This document shows, one piece after another, positions 1 to 11,119 of a stretch of 64,000 nucleotides of DNA (position 1 is its first letter; the number at the start of each line of letters is the position of its first letter). This stretch comes from Limnanthes douglasii subsp. nivea (lineage: Eukaryota > Streptophyta > Magnoliopsida > Brassicales > Limnanthaceae), in assembly GCA_036936605.1 (NCBI GenBank), contig JAUPFV010000003.1, positions 77,112,273 to 77,176,272 on the forward strand, read 5' to 3'. The notes under the pieces were generated by a model that saw only the letters and a list, made by a program, of their open reading frames with translations, did not search any database and was not told the origin of the DNA. A program made the translations under genes and the position numbers.

Positions 1-110
1 AACATTTTAAGCATTACCAACTAATGTTTAAGCCTTTTAAACATGACCAATTAATGTTGGGACCTTTCAAACATGGCCAACTAATGTTCAAACTTTTGAA
101 ACTTTCAGGT
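1..110. repeat. 30-bp degenerate tandem repeat
   Basis: Three copies of a unit containing ACCAAYTAATGTT begin at 16, 46 and 76, an exact 30-bp spacing. The array probably continues to the left of the window edge. Its origin is unknown. Confidence 0.6.
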
Positions 111-256
111 TCAAACATGCTCGTACCTATTAAAGATGAAAGCAGAGAATATAAACGGAAAATGATTTATATTTACAAGCCGACTATTTGGATACCTCAC
201 TAAAACCTTTGTTCTCCACTAGGGTAGGAAAGAACATGTCACTGGTCATTACAAGA

Positions 257-2110
257 TTAGGTGAAAACATTTCGAGTTTGTACATAGTCATTCATATTAT
301 GCCGAAGTGGTTTGCATTTTTGTCCTTCTAACCGATAAGTTTCGGGTAAAACCCTCTCAGTTACCAAATAAATTCCTTCCCTATTCGGCCCCAACTTGCA
401 AAACCATTTATCTTTACAGTGTAAGAAAACCTTCTTTAGAACTTTGACCTCCAGTTTGAATTCTCTCTGGTAGACTCGGGATGCATGTATACTTCTCATT
501 AAAGTTTGATAATAAATGGGTCGTAGATGTACCTTCTTTCTTTATTCTTCAAATAAGTCAAGTTTTGATTTTCAGACCTCATCATTACAAGCCTCAAAAT
601 AGTTTATTAGTTTGAAACATGGGGGGTTGGCTTCCATAGGGATTACTGTGTCCATCCCATAAACCAATGTAAATGGTGATTTTTGGGTTGTTGCTTGGGG
701 GTTCATTCGGTAAGGCTATAATACTTCTTGGAGATGACTTGGCCATTTTCAGGTGTTCCCCTCTAAATTCTTTCTCAAGCCATCAAGGATAGATCTATTC
801 ATAATATCTACTTGTATATTGTCATGCGGGTGGAAAGGTGTTGAAAAATGTTGGATGCCTCTGGAAGAAAAAAAAGCTTCCAAGTCCTTGTTATCAAATT
901 GAGGATTTTTCTAAGTTGTGATTGTTGTTTGGACTCTGAATCTAAAACATTTATTAGATAGAATAATTTGATACCATCCTTTACCTTTTTTTTATAGAAA
1001 AAGGCTCGGTTTCCACCCACTTATAAAAATAATCCATAAATATTATGATTGTTTGGCGTCCCGCGAATTCCATAGGTAATGGTACTAATTCCAAACCCCA
1101 TATATATATATATATAAAACAACAATTCAGATATTTATTCAAGAAATATTGTTGGCCCATATATTGCATTCGTAAATCGTTGACATGTATCACACCTTAT
1201 GACTAATTGTTTAGCATCAGCCATGATGGAAGACCAATAATATCTAGCCAATAAGAACTTTTTGTCAACGTTTTCAACCCAAAATGAGTCAACCTATCTC
1301 CATTATGTAATTCGGATAATATCGTTTTTGATTCGTTAATTCTGAGGTATCGCAACAATAGTCGGCTTAATTTTTTTTTGTAAAGAATATCTCCGAATAC
1401 TGAAAATTTGGGTGTCTTAAATCTTAGTTTTTTAGCCAATGCTTTAGCAACTGGAAACGTCCATATGATAAGAAATTCTTTAAGCTCATACCTCTAATCT
1501 TTTTCTATATTCTTCAATATTTGCAATGCTTCTTCGATGTCTAGTTTTTGCTCAGAGACTGGTGTTATCGATAGATGTTCTTGTTCAATTATCTATGAAT
1601 TCCCTTTGGTGTATGTTATACTTGCTAGGGAATCAACAACAAAATTTTCCGGTCAGTGAACATGTGCATACTGAACACATCGAAGAAGGTTTTCAATTCC
1701 TTCATCACCTTTAGGTATTTTACCAGATGATATTTTCTTGCTTCAGCCTGACCAGATACGTGGTTGATTAGAAGTTGTGAATCATTTATCAAATGAACTC
1801 TATTGGTATCACAAATTTGTGCAAGTCATAACCATGTTAAGGCTTCTTTATATTCTTCTTTGTTATTAGATGCTCTAAAACAAAGACATATCGTTTGATA
1901 TATTGCTTCTCCAGTTGGAGCTACCAACTAAACCTCTACTCCATAACCCAAAATTCCTGAGCCCCCATAATTCTGAACAACCCACTCTTTCTTAGAGATG
2001 TCAATATTTGGCTCTAGCTCAGGTTATTAGGAATGAAACTCGCCTAAAATAATATGCTAATGCTTACGCTTTGGTTCTTGTCTGAGGTTCAAAATCAATG
2101 TCATAGTCTT
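257..2110 (-). pseudogene. Ty3/gypsy pol remnant (RNase H and integrase)
   Basis: These are decayed pol fragments read on the minus strand. From right to left they show an RNase H-like stretch (about 2000-1520, with a peptide like RASNNKEEYKEALTWL, the usual SNNEAEYEA region), the integrase zinc-binding approach (1439-1203), the integrase core (1193-981, with TIIIFMDYFYKWVETEPF) and the integrase C-terminus (499-257, with PNREGIYLVTERVLPETYRL). The same blocks occur in the same order in the full-length element at 12951-23080, and the C-terminal block matches residues at 17025-17267. Many stops and frame changes break it. No RT or gag is visible, and it ends abruptly at about 2215 against a different element. 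Confidence 0.75.
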
Positions 2111-2215
2111 CTAAATCCAATAACTACTTATCATCTGAACCGATACGTCAAGCTTTTGCAACATATTTTATAGTGGAAATAAGGTTCTCTACCCGTTTGC
2201 GACTATCTGGGTAGG

Positions 2216-2713
2216 TTATATGCCTAAAAACCTGAAAGAGTCACCAATCAAGCTCGACAATGGTAAGCGCAGACCCCAATCAAATATAGTCGTGAAAAGG
2301 AAAGTCTCGTTCTCCCTCGCTTGGTAGCGGTGCTCGCCAACGTCTGAAACCTTAACATTAACATTGCTAGGTATGCCATAGGTAGCCCTAAAGCTAAGAA
2401 GGCCAGATGCATCCAGATATTCATACTTAGAGGTTATTCGAGTGAAATAGCTCTCTAAAAACACAGGGTCTTCAAATTCTGACTTTATAACCTTCACTGT
2501 CGTCTCCTTCTTCTTTCCAACCTTTTTTGGACCTGTCGCATTTCTAGATCGATTGCAATGAGCCAATAGGAGGGTTAAAAGTATACAATTTGTGGCACAA
2601 CTCACACTTGATAACATACCTGTGTAGAATATAGACATCGACTGTGTAGCGATTTTGCACTGGTGAATAAACTCATTTCCTACTTTGCGATTTTGCACTA
2701 GAGAAAATATCAT
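2216..2713 (-). pseudogene. Truncated antisense extra ORF of a Tat-type gypsy element
   Basis: This 165-codon frame ends with a block reading FLFTTIFDWGLRLPLSSL. It is recognisably the same domain as IIIYTKLFNWGLRFPINPEI in the extra ORF at 14.7 kb (Pfam Transposase_28, 'putative gypsy type transposon'). Only the beginning of the domain remains. The rest is cut off at about 2215, where unrelated pol fragments begin. It runs opposite to the LTR-like sequence at 3052-3838, the arrangement seen for the extra ORF and 3' LTR in the intact element. Confidence 0.6.
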
Positions 2714-3040
2714 TTGTCAATTCAAGAATTAAAATGGATTTAAGATATAGGTTTTAACTGCACGCCTGATGTGGTGACGGTTAAGTATAAACCTAAACGT
2801 CTCTAACAAAAACCAAAACGCCATCGTTTTTCAATTATGGCATTAATGTTGGACCACTCCAACCCACGCGCCAGCTACTATCGCCACATGTCAGACTACC
2901 GTTATATATTCAAACGAGTCATCATTTGCAACTAATTTCATAGACTTTACACAAATTAATAAATCTCCTAAAGATATTCTCTTCATTAAATAGCGTTGAT
3001 TTATTTCATGGATTTTATGCTTTTCATCCTAAAATCTATG

Positions 3041-3838
3041 AACTAGAGGGGTGCCATGCTAAGGGCATAATCACCACACATAAAAGAATGGACATATGAA
3101 TAATAAACAGGGATCAGGACAGAGAAGAGGACGAGCTGAGCTGGTTATAAGATATGAATGAATTACGAGCAGAGCCGAGGTCAGGCGGAAGAGGAACCGA
3201 GGCTGAGCGAAGGGACAGAGGTTGAACAAATAATAAGATTGACAAACAGATGATGGGTTAAGATAACCCAAGCAAGTGACTTCATCGAGCAAAGAATAAG
3301 AGAGACGAGGGCACAAGAGGATAACCAGACATTTTTCTGAAGCAAAGAGAGAGCTGAACAAGAATTATACCAAGAAGAGGGGAAAGTACTGGAAAAATGA
3401 CCGGTCTATTATGCAGATTAGGTCGATCAAGCAACACACCGAGCAGAGATGAGGAGATTGGAAATGAGTTCATCCTACTAGGAGGATGAGGCTGATCGAG
3501 CACCTTATCGAGTAGAGAATAAAATACTGGAAATGCGATCGGTCTATTACGCGGATAAAACCGACCAAACACATTTTACGTTAAGGGATAGTCAAGGTAG
3601 CAGTTTTGACGCCACATTAATTGAACCAGTCAAACCACTAAAGTAATGGCCATTAATTTAGGTCCTACAATGTAAATACAATTATACGTGTAGTTAGTGT
3701 AGTCAAATATCGTAGTAATGACTTGTAAACGGTAATACAGGGTATAGATAAGCAGAAAAACCCTAAGCAATGTAATTTATATTCCTTGATAATAAAACTT
3801 TTCTACTTGACAATTCCTTTTGTTAGTTTCCCATAACA
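3041..3838 (+). mobile_element. Possible polypurine tract and 3' LTR of a truncated gypsy element
   Basis: A purine run (AACTAGAGGGG, 3041-3051) is followed directly by TGCCATGC and a segment of about 787 bp that ends in CCCATAACA. That gives a TG...CA segment, with an AATAAA signal near its end (about 3790). No second LTR copy is in the window, so the limits are inferred. With the antisense ORF at 2216-2713 it would form the 3' end of a plus-oriented Tat-type element. Confidence 0.4.
3270..3565. repeat. Imperfect tandem repeat inside the LTR-like segment
   Basis: Two diverged copies about 130 bp apart each contain GTACTGGAAAAATGACCGG or TACTGGAAATGCGATCGG followed by TCTATTAYGCRGAT. They also share CGAGCA...GAGCAGAGA-type stretches. 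Tandem blocks are common in gypsy LTRs. The open frames across it look like by-products of the repeat. Confidence 0.5.
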
Positions 3839-3897
3839 ATATATACACATTCCAACTTAAAGTAAAGTACGTCGATGAATATATATTTGAATTTTTT

Positions 3898-3898
<1 letters not shown>

Positions 3899-3943
<45 letters not shown>
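3899..3943. repeat. (TA)n microsatellite
   Basis: An almost pure TA dinucleotide run of more than 35 bases. Confidence 0.95.
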
Positions 3944-3946
<3 letters not shown>

Positions 3947-4879
3947 GGTTAAAATAAAATACACCAATGAATAGTTATCCGGTGAATAATAAATTAGAAT
4001 TTTTATTGTTTAGCTATGCATATCATCCTCATTGTGATTTTGGAATGGTTTGGATTCTGAAACTAAACTATTAAAAATATCGAACTTTAAAAATCATGTC
4101 AATTTAATTAAAAAAGTTATAAACTTTACAAGTTCATATTATATTGATAATAATACGCAAATATTAAAATTATATAAAACTAAAATTTATGGTACAAACA
4201 TTTAATTAAGTTAGTGGAGAAATTATATGCAGTTTTATGAATATTTTTTTATTTTTTTATTTAACAAATTGTATGCGTTGAACAAGGTTGATGTTATCAT
4301 TACGGTAACACTGTTTAGTGCCGCGACGACCATATTGAAGCCATATTATTTTATTTTATTTTCATTTTATATATAATAGTTTACGCAAAAAGATTAAAAT
4401 AATTGGTGAGATAAAATCCGATTAGGTAGATTTAAAGCACAATCACACCAAGAAGATAAATAGAATATAAAATAAACATGCGAGAAGAAAAAAAGATAAG
4501 ATCTGTATTCATCGAGTAAATCTCATATTTATGGTGATAGTATATCTACTAGATCACTCAAGAGACAAAAGATACACATTAAATATTTTTTATTAATTTT
4601 ATAGTCGTGTAGTTGATCGTGTTATTGCATGTATTATTTTTTGCTTATTCTTCCTTAGCTTTCAAGTTACCGTCTAATGGGCTTAACTACTTAGTGAGAC
4701 GAGTAATAGGGTTGGAAAAAGCCGACCCTTGTCAATAATAAAAACATAAATTACAATAAGTACTTATTGTATATCACTCTTACTCCAACAACTTCTAAAA
4801 TCACCAATAAAACATCTTCATATCGTGTTACCAATCGTCTCAAATTTTCGTCATTGGATGATAACGTCAAAGATGGAAT

Positions 4880-5117
4880 CCTATGCATATGCATAAATGC
4901 TTCCGCAACAAAATGAACTTCTAAACAAATATAAAATATGTGATGGTGATATAGTATCATTATTCTTCAAACAAATGACATCACTTAATAAAACTATACA
5001 ATTCTTATATTTTGAAAGTTGCACTCTCTTCATCACTTGGGTGTATTTTGATTTAATTATACCCTGAATTCCTATGCATATGTATAAATGCTTCATCAAT
5101 AAAATGAACTTCTAAAT
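4880..5117. repeat. Pair of 47-bp direct repeats 191 bp apart
   Basis: CCTATGCATATGCATAAATG at 4880 recurs as CCTATGCATATGTATAAATG at 5071. Both continue through CTTC...AAAATGAACTTCTAAA. Both encode similar peptides on the minus strand (EVHFVAEAFMHMHRIP and its partner), which suggests a duplicated fragment of an old coding sequence. Confidence 0.6.
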
Positions 5118-6544
5118 ATTTGATACATCACTTACTTGAAGAGTTCATCATCCGAGATAATATATATCCCTTAAAAATCGTACAAAGTGTTTGTTTATCA
5201 TTTTGTTACTTTAAACTATTACCATTATCATTTCCTTCTATTCTTTCATCTTTTGTACCTTTCACAAAGTGAACTAACTTTCTATTATGAATTAACTATT
5301 ATATCTCTTCTTTCCACTCAAAATAATCTCTGGTAGAGTGTCCATGATCATAATGATAAACACCATAGTATCTTGTGGTTCTTTCATTTACACGAGCACA
5401 CATCGATAGTTTACTTTATCTAATTATCAAACTATAAATTGTAGCAATTCTCTTCGTCAATGAAGTAAACCTTATATTTGGATTATTACAGTAAGAATGG
5501 CGCGGTCTATTAATTACTTCTCCATGAATGTCTAAATCCTTTCGGGCTTTATTTCGCTCTAACAAATTATCATTGTTTTGCTTCTTCCACTTTAATAAAC
5601 CGGAAACTTGATCAAGTCCTCTAATTACTTTGGTTTCCATTAGAAGTCCTTGCTTAATTTATTTACTACCAATAAAATAACTTCGAAACGACTTCTAAAA
5701 TTCGAAATTGTTTTTGTATCATTTTACATGTCTTTTTAGAATATCAATACAAAATTTATTAGTATCTATTGATTTTTACCAATTGAGCGAATTTTTCCCC
5801 TTTTTATAAAAACGAAAAACAATTATACCAGTATCTAATATATACGCATAATCTTAAAACTACTTATATAATGGGACAAAAAAAATAACTTACCGTCATA
5901 AATTTTTTTTATTGCTAATCTACATCGATATTAATTAGAACTATATTGCAATAATAGAACGGGTTGAGCAAAATTAAACAAATCCAATTCTTTCAATGGG
6001 ATAGGTTCCTTTTTAAAATATATTTAATAGTTTTAAAAGCACGTTAAATCTATAGTTGAAGTATATAATTTCTTAATTAAATTGTTTAGAGTTAGATGTT
6101 GTTACTATAATTTTTAAGTTTATACCATTTAGGTATTTTTGTATTTACTAATATGATATAAATTTATAAGTATTAAATTATTTTTTATTAACTTAACCTG
6201 GCTTTTAATATCTTTTAATAGTTTAGTTTGAGAATGACTATAGATACCATCTCAAAACTTATTAAAAAATAATATTTATAGAATATATTAGAAAATAATA
6301 ATTTTAATTTATTAGTGACCACCTAATTGATTATTAGTGCATTAAATTTAAACAAGTCTGTAATAACTATTATATTAATTTATTCTAAAACAAAACCTAC
6401 ATATAAAAGCATTATAAGCATATCCATTATATTATAGCAGTACAAAATTTGAATACTTGAATACACATTATTATTTGGAAGAAAAATAGTCCTATTATGG
6501 AAAACGTTACTGATTCTATTTTGATATTAGTCAATTTTAATAAA

Positions 6545-6662
6545 ATGTATATAAAATTTGGTCTATCCATTTGAAGTTATTTTGTTTTTAGTTTGAATTT
6601 TGGTAACAGTATATAAAATTTGCTCTATGCATTTGAAATTGATTTTGTTTTTAGTTTGAATT
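6545..6662. repeat. Direct repeat of about 60 bp
   Basis: Two adjacent copies share GTATATAAAATTTG, TCTATSCATTTGAA and TTTGTTTTTAGTTTGAATT. It is a simple local duplication about 420 bp upstream of the sucrose transporter start. Confidence 0.65.
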
Positions 6663-7080
6663 AATATATCTTAGGATCGTATTAAATATTCAAATTTTGC
6701 ATTTAATTATTGATAACTCAAAATGAATTGCCAAAACAATATCATTTTCTTCCTCTAGGAATAGACATGGCTTTTTTTGGTGAATTTATGTTTTCGTTAA
6801 GTGTTCAGTTTCAAACCAGCTATTATATATGCACGAATTCTCAAATTAGTAAAAAAAAGAAAATTACACGTCGGATGTATGTAATATCTACTTATCCATT
6901 ACCATAACCAGCTCAGGTAATAATAATTTTAGAGCACCATCTTTTAATATTTAAGGCGGCATTCCCTTCATGTTTGACCATAAACAATTTCACAAAAGAC
7001 AAAATCTAGAGCTAGAGAGTGTAACAACACTGCTTATAGTTCTAGTGATAAAGAGAGACACACCTTAAAACAGAACCCAA

Positions 7081-8676
7081 ATGGAGACAGATCCTCAGTC
7101 AGGGGTCAGAGGGACCCAACCAAGCCCTTCGTCGCTCCAGCTCGAACATGAGTCACAACCACCACATCAGCCAACGCCGGCCAAAAAAATCATCATGGTC
7201 GCGTCTATTGCGGCGGGCATACAATTCGGGTGGGCCCTACAGCTTTCACTGCTCACACCCTACGTCCAGCTGCTCGGTATCCCACACAAGTGGTCGTCCC
7301 TTATCTGGCTATGCGGTCCGATTTCGGGAATGCTCGTTCAACCACTCGTCGGTTACCATAGCGATCGATGTACTTCCCGTTTCGGCCGCCGTCGTCCTTT
7401 TATCGCCTCTGGAGCCCTCATGGTTGCCATCGCTGTTGTACTAATCGGTTACGCCTCCGATATTGGTCATGCCATCGGTGACCGCCTCGACGCCGAGGTG
7501 AAAACTCGAGCTATTGTCATCTTCGCCATTGGATTCTGGATCCTCGACGTCGCTAACAACATGCTTCAAGGTCCCTGCCGTGCTTTACTCGCCGACCTAT
7601 CGTTTGGCGACAACAAAAAAATGAGTTTGGCCAATTCATTCTTCTCATTCTTCATGGCCGTCGGTAACGTCTTGGGCTACTCCGCCGGTTCCTTTCGGTG
7701 GCTTCACAAAATCTTTCCGTTCACTATGACAAAAGCCTGCGATCTCTACTGTGCCAATCTGAAGAGCTCTTTTTTCCTCTCAATTATCCTTCTCGCAATC
7801 GTCACCATTGTCGCTCTACTAAACGTAAGCGAAAAACGGTGGTCACCGGACCAAGGTATCGGCGGCGGCGAAGGAGGAGAAATACTCCAAGAAGGTGGCG
7901 AACCCGAACCCAAACTTTCACTTTTCGGCGAATTATTCGGCGCTTTCAAAGTGATGAAGAGGCCCATGTGGATGCTGTTGGTGGTGACATGTCTGAACTG
8001 GATTGCGTGGTTCCCTTTCATGTTGTACGACACCGACTGGATGGGCCGAGAAGTCTACGGCGGTGATTCATCATCATCAGCAACCGAAGCTTCGTTACGT
8101 GCGTATGACAATGGTGTCCGTGCTGGCGCTTTGGGTCTCATGTTAAATTCGGTGGTCCTCGCTTTTATGTCGCTTGGAATTCAGCCCGTAGGCCGTGCTG
8201 TTGGTGGCGTCAAAAGATTATGGGGTATCGTTAATTTGTTATTAGCTGTTTGTTTGGCTCTCACTGTTCTTATTACAAAACTAGCCGAAGCTCACCGTGC
8301 TACTTTACCGGCCAGTGCAAGTATTCCGCCGCCACCTGATTCCATCAAGGGTGCTGCATTAGCCTTTTTTGCGATTTTGGGTATTCCATTAGCTATCTCA
8401 TACAGTGTTCCTTTCGCTTTGGCTTCTATTTTCTCCAGCAGTTCTGGTGCCGGTCAAGGACTTTCCCTTGGAGTTTTGAATCTCGCCATTGTCATCCCTC
8501 AGATGGTCGTCTCCGTCGGAGGAGGACCATTTGACTCCCTCTTTGGAGGAGGAAATCTCCCTGGCTTCGTTCTCGGCGCAATCGCTGCCCTAGTTAGTGC
8601 AATTTTGGCTTTTACGGTGCTTCCGTCGCCACCGCGGGACGCGGTTCTTACGGTGGCCGCCGGTGGCCCCCATTGA
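7081..8676 (+). CDS. Sucrose/H+ symporter (SUT1/SUC2-type), intronless
   Basis: This 531-residue protein of the glycoside-pentoside-hexuronide:cation symporter family imports sucrose with a proton across the plasma membrane, the step used for phloem loading and sink uptake. Residues 1-34 form a polar cytosolic N-terminus. Twelve hydrophobic segments follow, in two groups of six around a charged loop at about 255-285. The signature [10 protein letters not shown] lies at 100-109, and the conserved histidine of LGIPHKWS is His69, the residue linked to sucrose binding in this family. The length is slightly above the usual 500-525. The start is the first ATG after an AT-rich leader, and an AATAAA signal follows the stop at 8790. 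The coding region has no intron, although plant type I transporters commonly have some, so intron loss or a retrogene origin is possible. No inactivating change was seen. Confidence 0.95.
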   Translation: METDPQSGVRGTQPSPSSLQLEHESQPPHQPTPAKKIIMVASIAAGIQFGWALQLSLLTPYVQLLGIPHKWSSLIWLCGPISGMLVQPLVGYHSDRCTSRFGRRRPFIASGALMVAIAVVLIGYASDIGHAIGDRLDAEVKTRAIVIFAIGFWILDVANNMLQGPCRALLADLSFGDNKKMSLANSFFSFFMAVGNVLGYSAGSFRWLHKIFPFTMTKACDLYCANLKSSFFLSIILLAIVTIVALLNVSEKRWSPDQGIGGGEGGEILQEGGEPEPKLSLFGELFGAFKVMKRPMWMLLVVTCLNWIAWFPFMLYDTDWMGREVYGGDSSSSATEASLRAYDNGVRAGALGLMLNSVVLAFMSLGIQPVGRAVGGVKRLWGIVNLLLAVCLALTVLITKLAEAHRATLPASASIPPPPDSIKGAALAFFAILGIPLAISYSVPFALASIFSSSSGAGQGLSLGVLNLAIVIPQMVVSVGGGPFDSLFGGGNLPGFVLGAIAALVSAILAFTVLPSPPRDAVLTVAAGGPH

Positions 8677-8789
8677 TACTAATTCACTTTAAACACAAAC
8701 AATTTCTTCTCATTCCTTTTTTAACTTCGTGAACTTTAAAAGATAGTTTATTATTATGTTGTTGATAAGAATGTAACACCGTCCTCCTA

Positions 8790-8795
8790 AATAAA
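8790..8795 (+). terminator. Poly(A) signal of the sucrose transporter
   Basis: An AATAAA hexamer lies 114 bp after the stop codon. Confidence 0.5.
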
Positions 8796-8829
8796 TGAAA
8801 TGAAAATATGGTTGTTCAATGATTAAGAA

Positions 8830-9397
8830 TCAATATTTGTGAAAGAAATCTTCTCTTATATTATTATAAAATATTCTATTAAATTGTTATTAAATTATTA
8901 TTGATAGGTGTGGTTGGTCTTTTCATATATTCACGATATATTTACTAATCTTCATAGTGTAAGAAGATGTGACGCAAATACCATATATCAATTTTTTTAT
9001 TTCTTTATTTTGTATAATTGACTACCATATTTCGCACCGATTCTATATAACTATCACACAATTGACCCACCCTTTTATGTGTGTCAACCAACATCGATAA
9101 CCGGTCAATTTCGTATTAAATTTTGGTATTGATTCGGAATTACCGTCCTCTGCTAGAATCATATATTGTCCGGATACCTATCTTTTAGAGGGTAAATGTG
9201 GACTATACTTATTATTCTTTCATATATCATTCTTGATGCTTAAAAATATTCAAAGCCTAAAATATTAAAATACTTCTCATTTTGAGTAAATTTCTCAAGC
9301 ATGGGTATATGTCTCTTGAATTTTTAAAAACTTTCCTATTATAGAAACGCTCAGAACCAGTAACTCATGATATGACTAATATCTATCTTTTGTCTAA
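8830..9397. other. AT-rich intergenic stretch
   Basis: Nothing recognisable is seen between the transporter and the MULE fragment. Confidence 0.5.
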
Positions 9398-9799
9398 GGG
9401 TCAAGTTATATATACCCAAATGTGGTTTAAGTATGCCCAACTTTGAGTTTACCCAAAACTGTTATAAGTATACCCAATTTTTGACAAAAATACCATTTTA
9501 GAGGTATATAAGCTTTTTTCTTTTTTACTAAATCCATCCACTTCATTTTTTGTCTAACATTCCACCATATTCACTATTAATGCTCTCTAACATATATCTT
9601 ATTTCTCTCTAATTTTTTCCAGCGAAGTAAGTATTTTTTAGATTTAATTTTTTGTTTGATTAAGAATTTTTTATTATTTAGACTTAATTTCTACGATTTT
9701 GTTCAGTTTTTTTAAAAAAATCATAGATTAGAATTAGGTTTAATTTCAAAATTATATTTAAGATTGATCAGGAAAAAAAAATCTTTTTTTCGTGTTTTT

Positions 9800-9826
9800 G
9801 GCCATTTTCCAGCCAGGAAAATGGCC
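9800..9826. repeat. Hairpin preceding array A
   Basis: GGCCATTTTCC and its exact reverse complement GGAAAATGGCC are separated by 5 bases. The same hairpin with longer arms precedes array B at 39991-40027. Confidence 0.85.
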
Positions 9827-9827
9827 G

Positions 9828-10050
9828 GCACCAGTGGGGTGCGCCAGACGCCCTATCGGTGCAGGTCTTGTGTGCACCAATGGTGGCGCGCCCTATCGGT
9901 GCGTTGGGCCTGCACCATCGGTGCAGGTCTTGTGTGTACCGATAGTGGCGCGCCTCATCGGTGAGTTGGACCTGCACCATGAGTGCATGTCTTGTGTGTA
10001 CCGATCGTGTAAGCCCAATGCACCATCCGCAAGACCTGCATCGATGGTTC
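9828..10050. repeat. Palindrome array A (about 12 sites, 22-24-bp pitch)
   Basis: Degenerate copies of the 13-bp motif GNACC-NNN-GGTNC start near 9828, 9850, 9874, 9890, 9912, 9936, 9952, 9974, 9998, 10020 and 10038. The best copy is GCACCATCGGTGC at 9912-9924. A higher-order period of 62 bp is visible where GTGCAGGTCTTGTGTG recurs near 9860, 9922 and 9984. GGCGCGCC occurs twice between sites. It is far more GC-rich than its surroundings. Several sites are mutated, in keeping with an old, truncated element. Confidence 0.8.
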
Positions 10051-10059
10051 AGGCCAATT

Positions 10060-10690
10060 TTTTTTTTTATAATTATTAATATATTTTTTTATAATTAAGT
10101 CTTTAATTTTTTTTTAAACTAACTTCCTTAAATTTATTAATTTTTTTCAAAAAAGTTATTTTAGTTTTTATATATTTAATGGTTATAATTTTTGTGACTA
10201 ACTTTAATCAAACAGTCTCCTCCGCATTGAAAGACCGTTTTCAGTTTATTTTTTCTAAATATTTATGTATATAATTTAAAATGTTATTTTTTTTATTTAG
10301 TAATATGTATTTAAAAATTAATTAATGCGATTTTTTTAAATTTTAATTTTAATTTAATTATTTATGTATGTTCATACATTAAAAATAAATAAATATACTC
10401 AATAATAATTAGATAAGTTTAAAAAAAATTAAACACTAATGAATAAAGGGCAACGCTAAATTGAGACCCGTTTTGGTTATAGCGAGACCCCTTATAATGA
10501 GACCCCAAATTTTACTTAAATATTCTTAATATATAAACCTTTTCCAATTGACTATCTCTCTTTTCTCTTTTCTTTTTTTTTTTGTTTTTTATCAAATGCA
10601 AGTTGAAACTCTATCTCACCAATCAAAATCAGAAAATTATTTCTCTTCTCCAATTAATCTCTCTCTCTAGAGAACTCATATCCTAATCAA
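10060..10690. other. AT-rich spacer
   Basis: Poly-T rich sequence with no coding signal. A short tract around 10455-10515 repeats GAGACCC three times. It could be the edge of an unidentified element or the promoter side of the H2B pseudogene. Confidence 0.4.
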
Positions 10691-11114
10691 AACCAACAAT
10701 AGCACCCGAAGGAAGAAGGTCGCCGAAAAATATCTCTTCGTCGTCGTAGCAGCTAAGAAGAAACCAAAGGCGAGAATGAAGTTACCAAAAGAAGGTGGCG
10801 CCGGAGCTGATAAAAAGAAGAAACGATCCAAGAAAAGCGTCGAGACCTACAAGATCTACATCTTCAAGATCTTGAAGTAGGTTCATCCCGATATCGGTAT
10901 TTCCAACAAAGCTATGAGAATCATGAACAGTTTCATCAACGATATTTTTGAGAAATTGGTTGGTGAGTCTGCGAAGCTTGCGAGGTACAACAAGAAACCG
11001 ACTATCACTTCAAGGGAAATCCAGACTGCGGTGAGGTTGGTGTTGTCTGATGAATTGGCTAAACATGTTGTATCTGAAAGAACGAAGGCTGTTACAAAGT
11101 TTACAAGTTCTTAG
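10690..11114 (+). pseudogene. Histone H2B pseudogene
   Basis: From 10776 the frame reads [20 protein letters not shown], a stop (TAG at about 10878), then [18 protein letters not shown]. It runs through the histone fold to [20 protein letters not shown] and the family's normal C-terminal KAVTKFTSS at 11114. The stop replaces the glutamine of the usual [11 protein letters not shown]. The N-terminal tail (normally MAPK...) is degraded: ATAGCACCC stands where a start would be expected at about 10700, and the tail is out of frame. No intron is present, but functional H2B genes also lack introns, so this does not show retroposition. The product would not form a nucleosomal H2B. Confidence 0.9.
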
Positions 11115-11119
11115 GTTAT

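Larger units (their letters stand above)
3945..6940. other. AT-rich stretch without a recognisable gene
   Basis: No conserved coding region, RNA gene or complete mobile element was seen. It holds small direct repeats and short open frames that look accidental. One minus-strand frame at 5640-5416 (74 codons, METKVIRGLDQVSGLLK...) is moderately protein-like but matches nothing I recognise. Confidence 0.6.
9398..10060. mobile_element. Terminal fragment of a MULE related to the 39.5-46.3 kb element
   Basis: It begins GGGTCAAGTTATATATACCC, almost identical to the left end of the complete MULE at 39533. It continues with the same run of diverged 'TATACCCAA' motifs, a CT-rich leader, a donor-like AAGTAAGTA at about 9625, the GGCCATTTTCC hairpin and palindrome array A. 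The order matches the left end of the complete element through intron 1. Neither the coding part nor a second end was found, so it looks like a truncated copy ending at about 10.06 kb. Confidence 0.7.

Noticed and set aside
3071..3572. Two overlapping 96-codon minus-strand frames
   Set aside because: They come from the tandem repeat in the LTR-like segment and show Leu/Ser/Pro-rich low-complexity translation.
7746..8066. Frames inside the sucrose transporter in other phases and on the minus strand
   Set aside because: They are shadows of a well-conserved, GC-richer gene.
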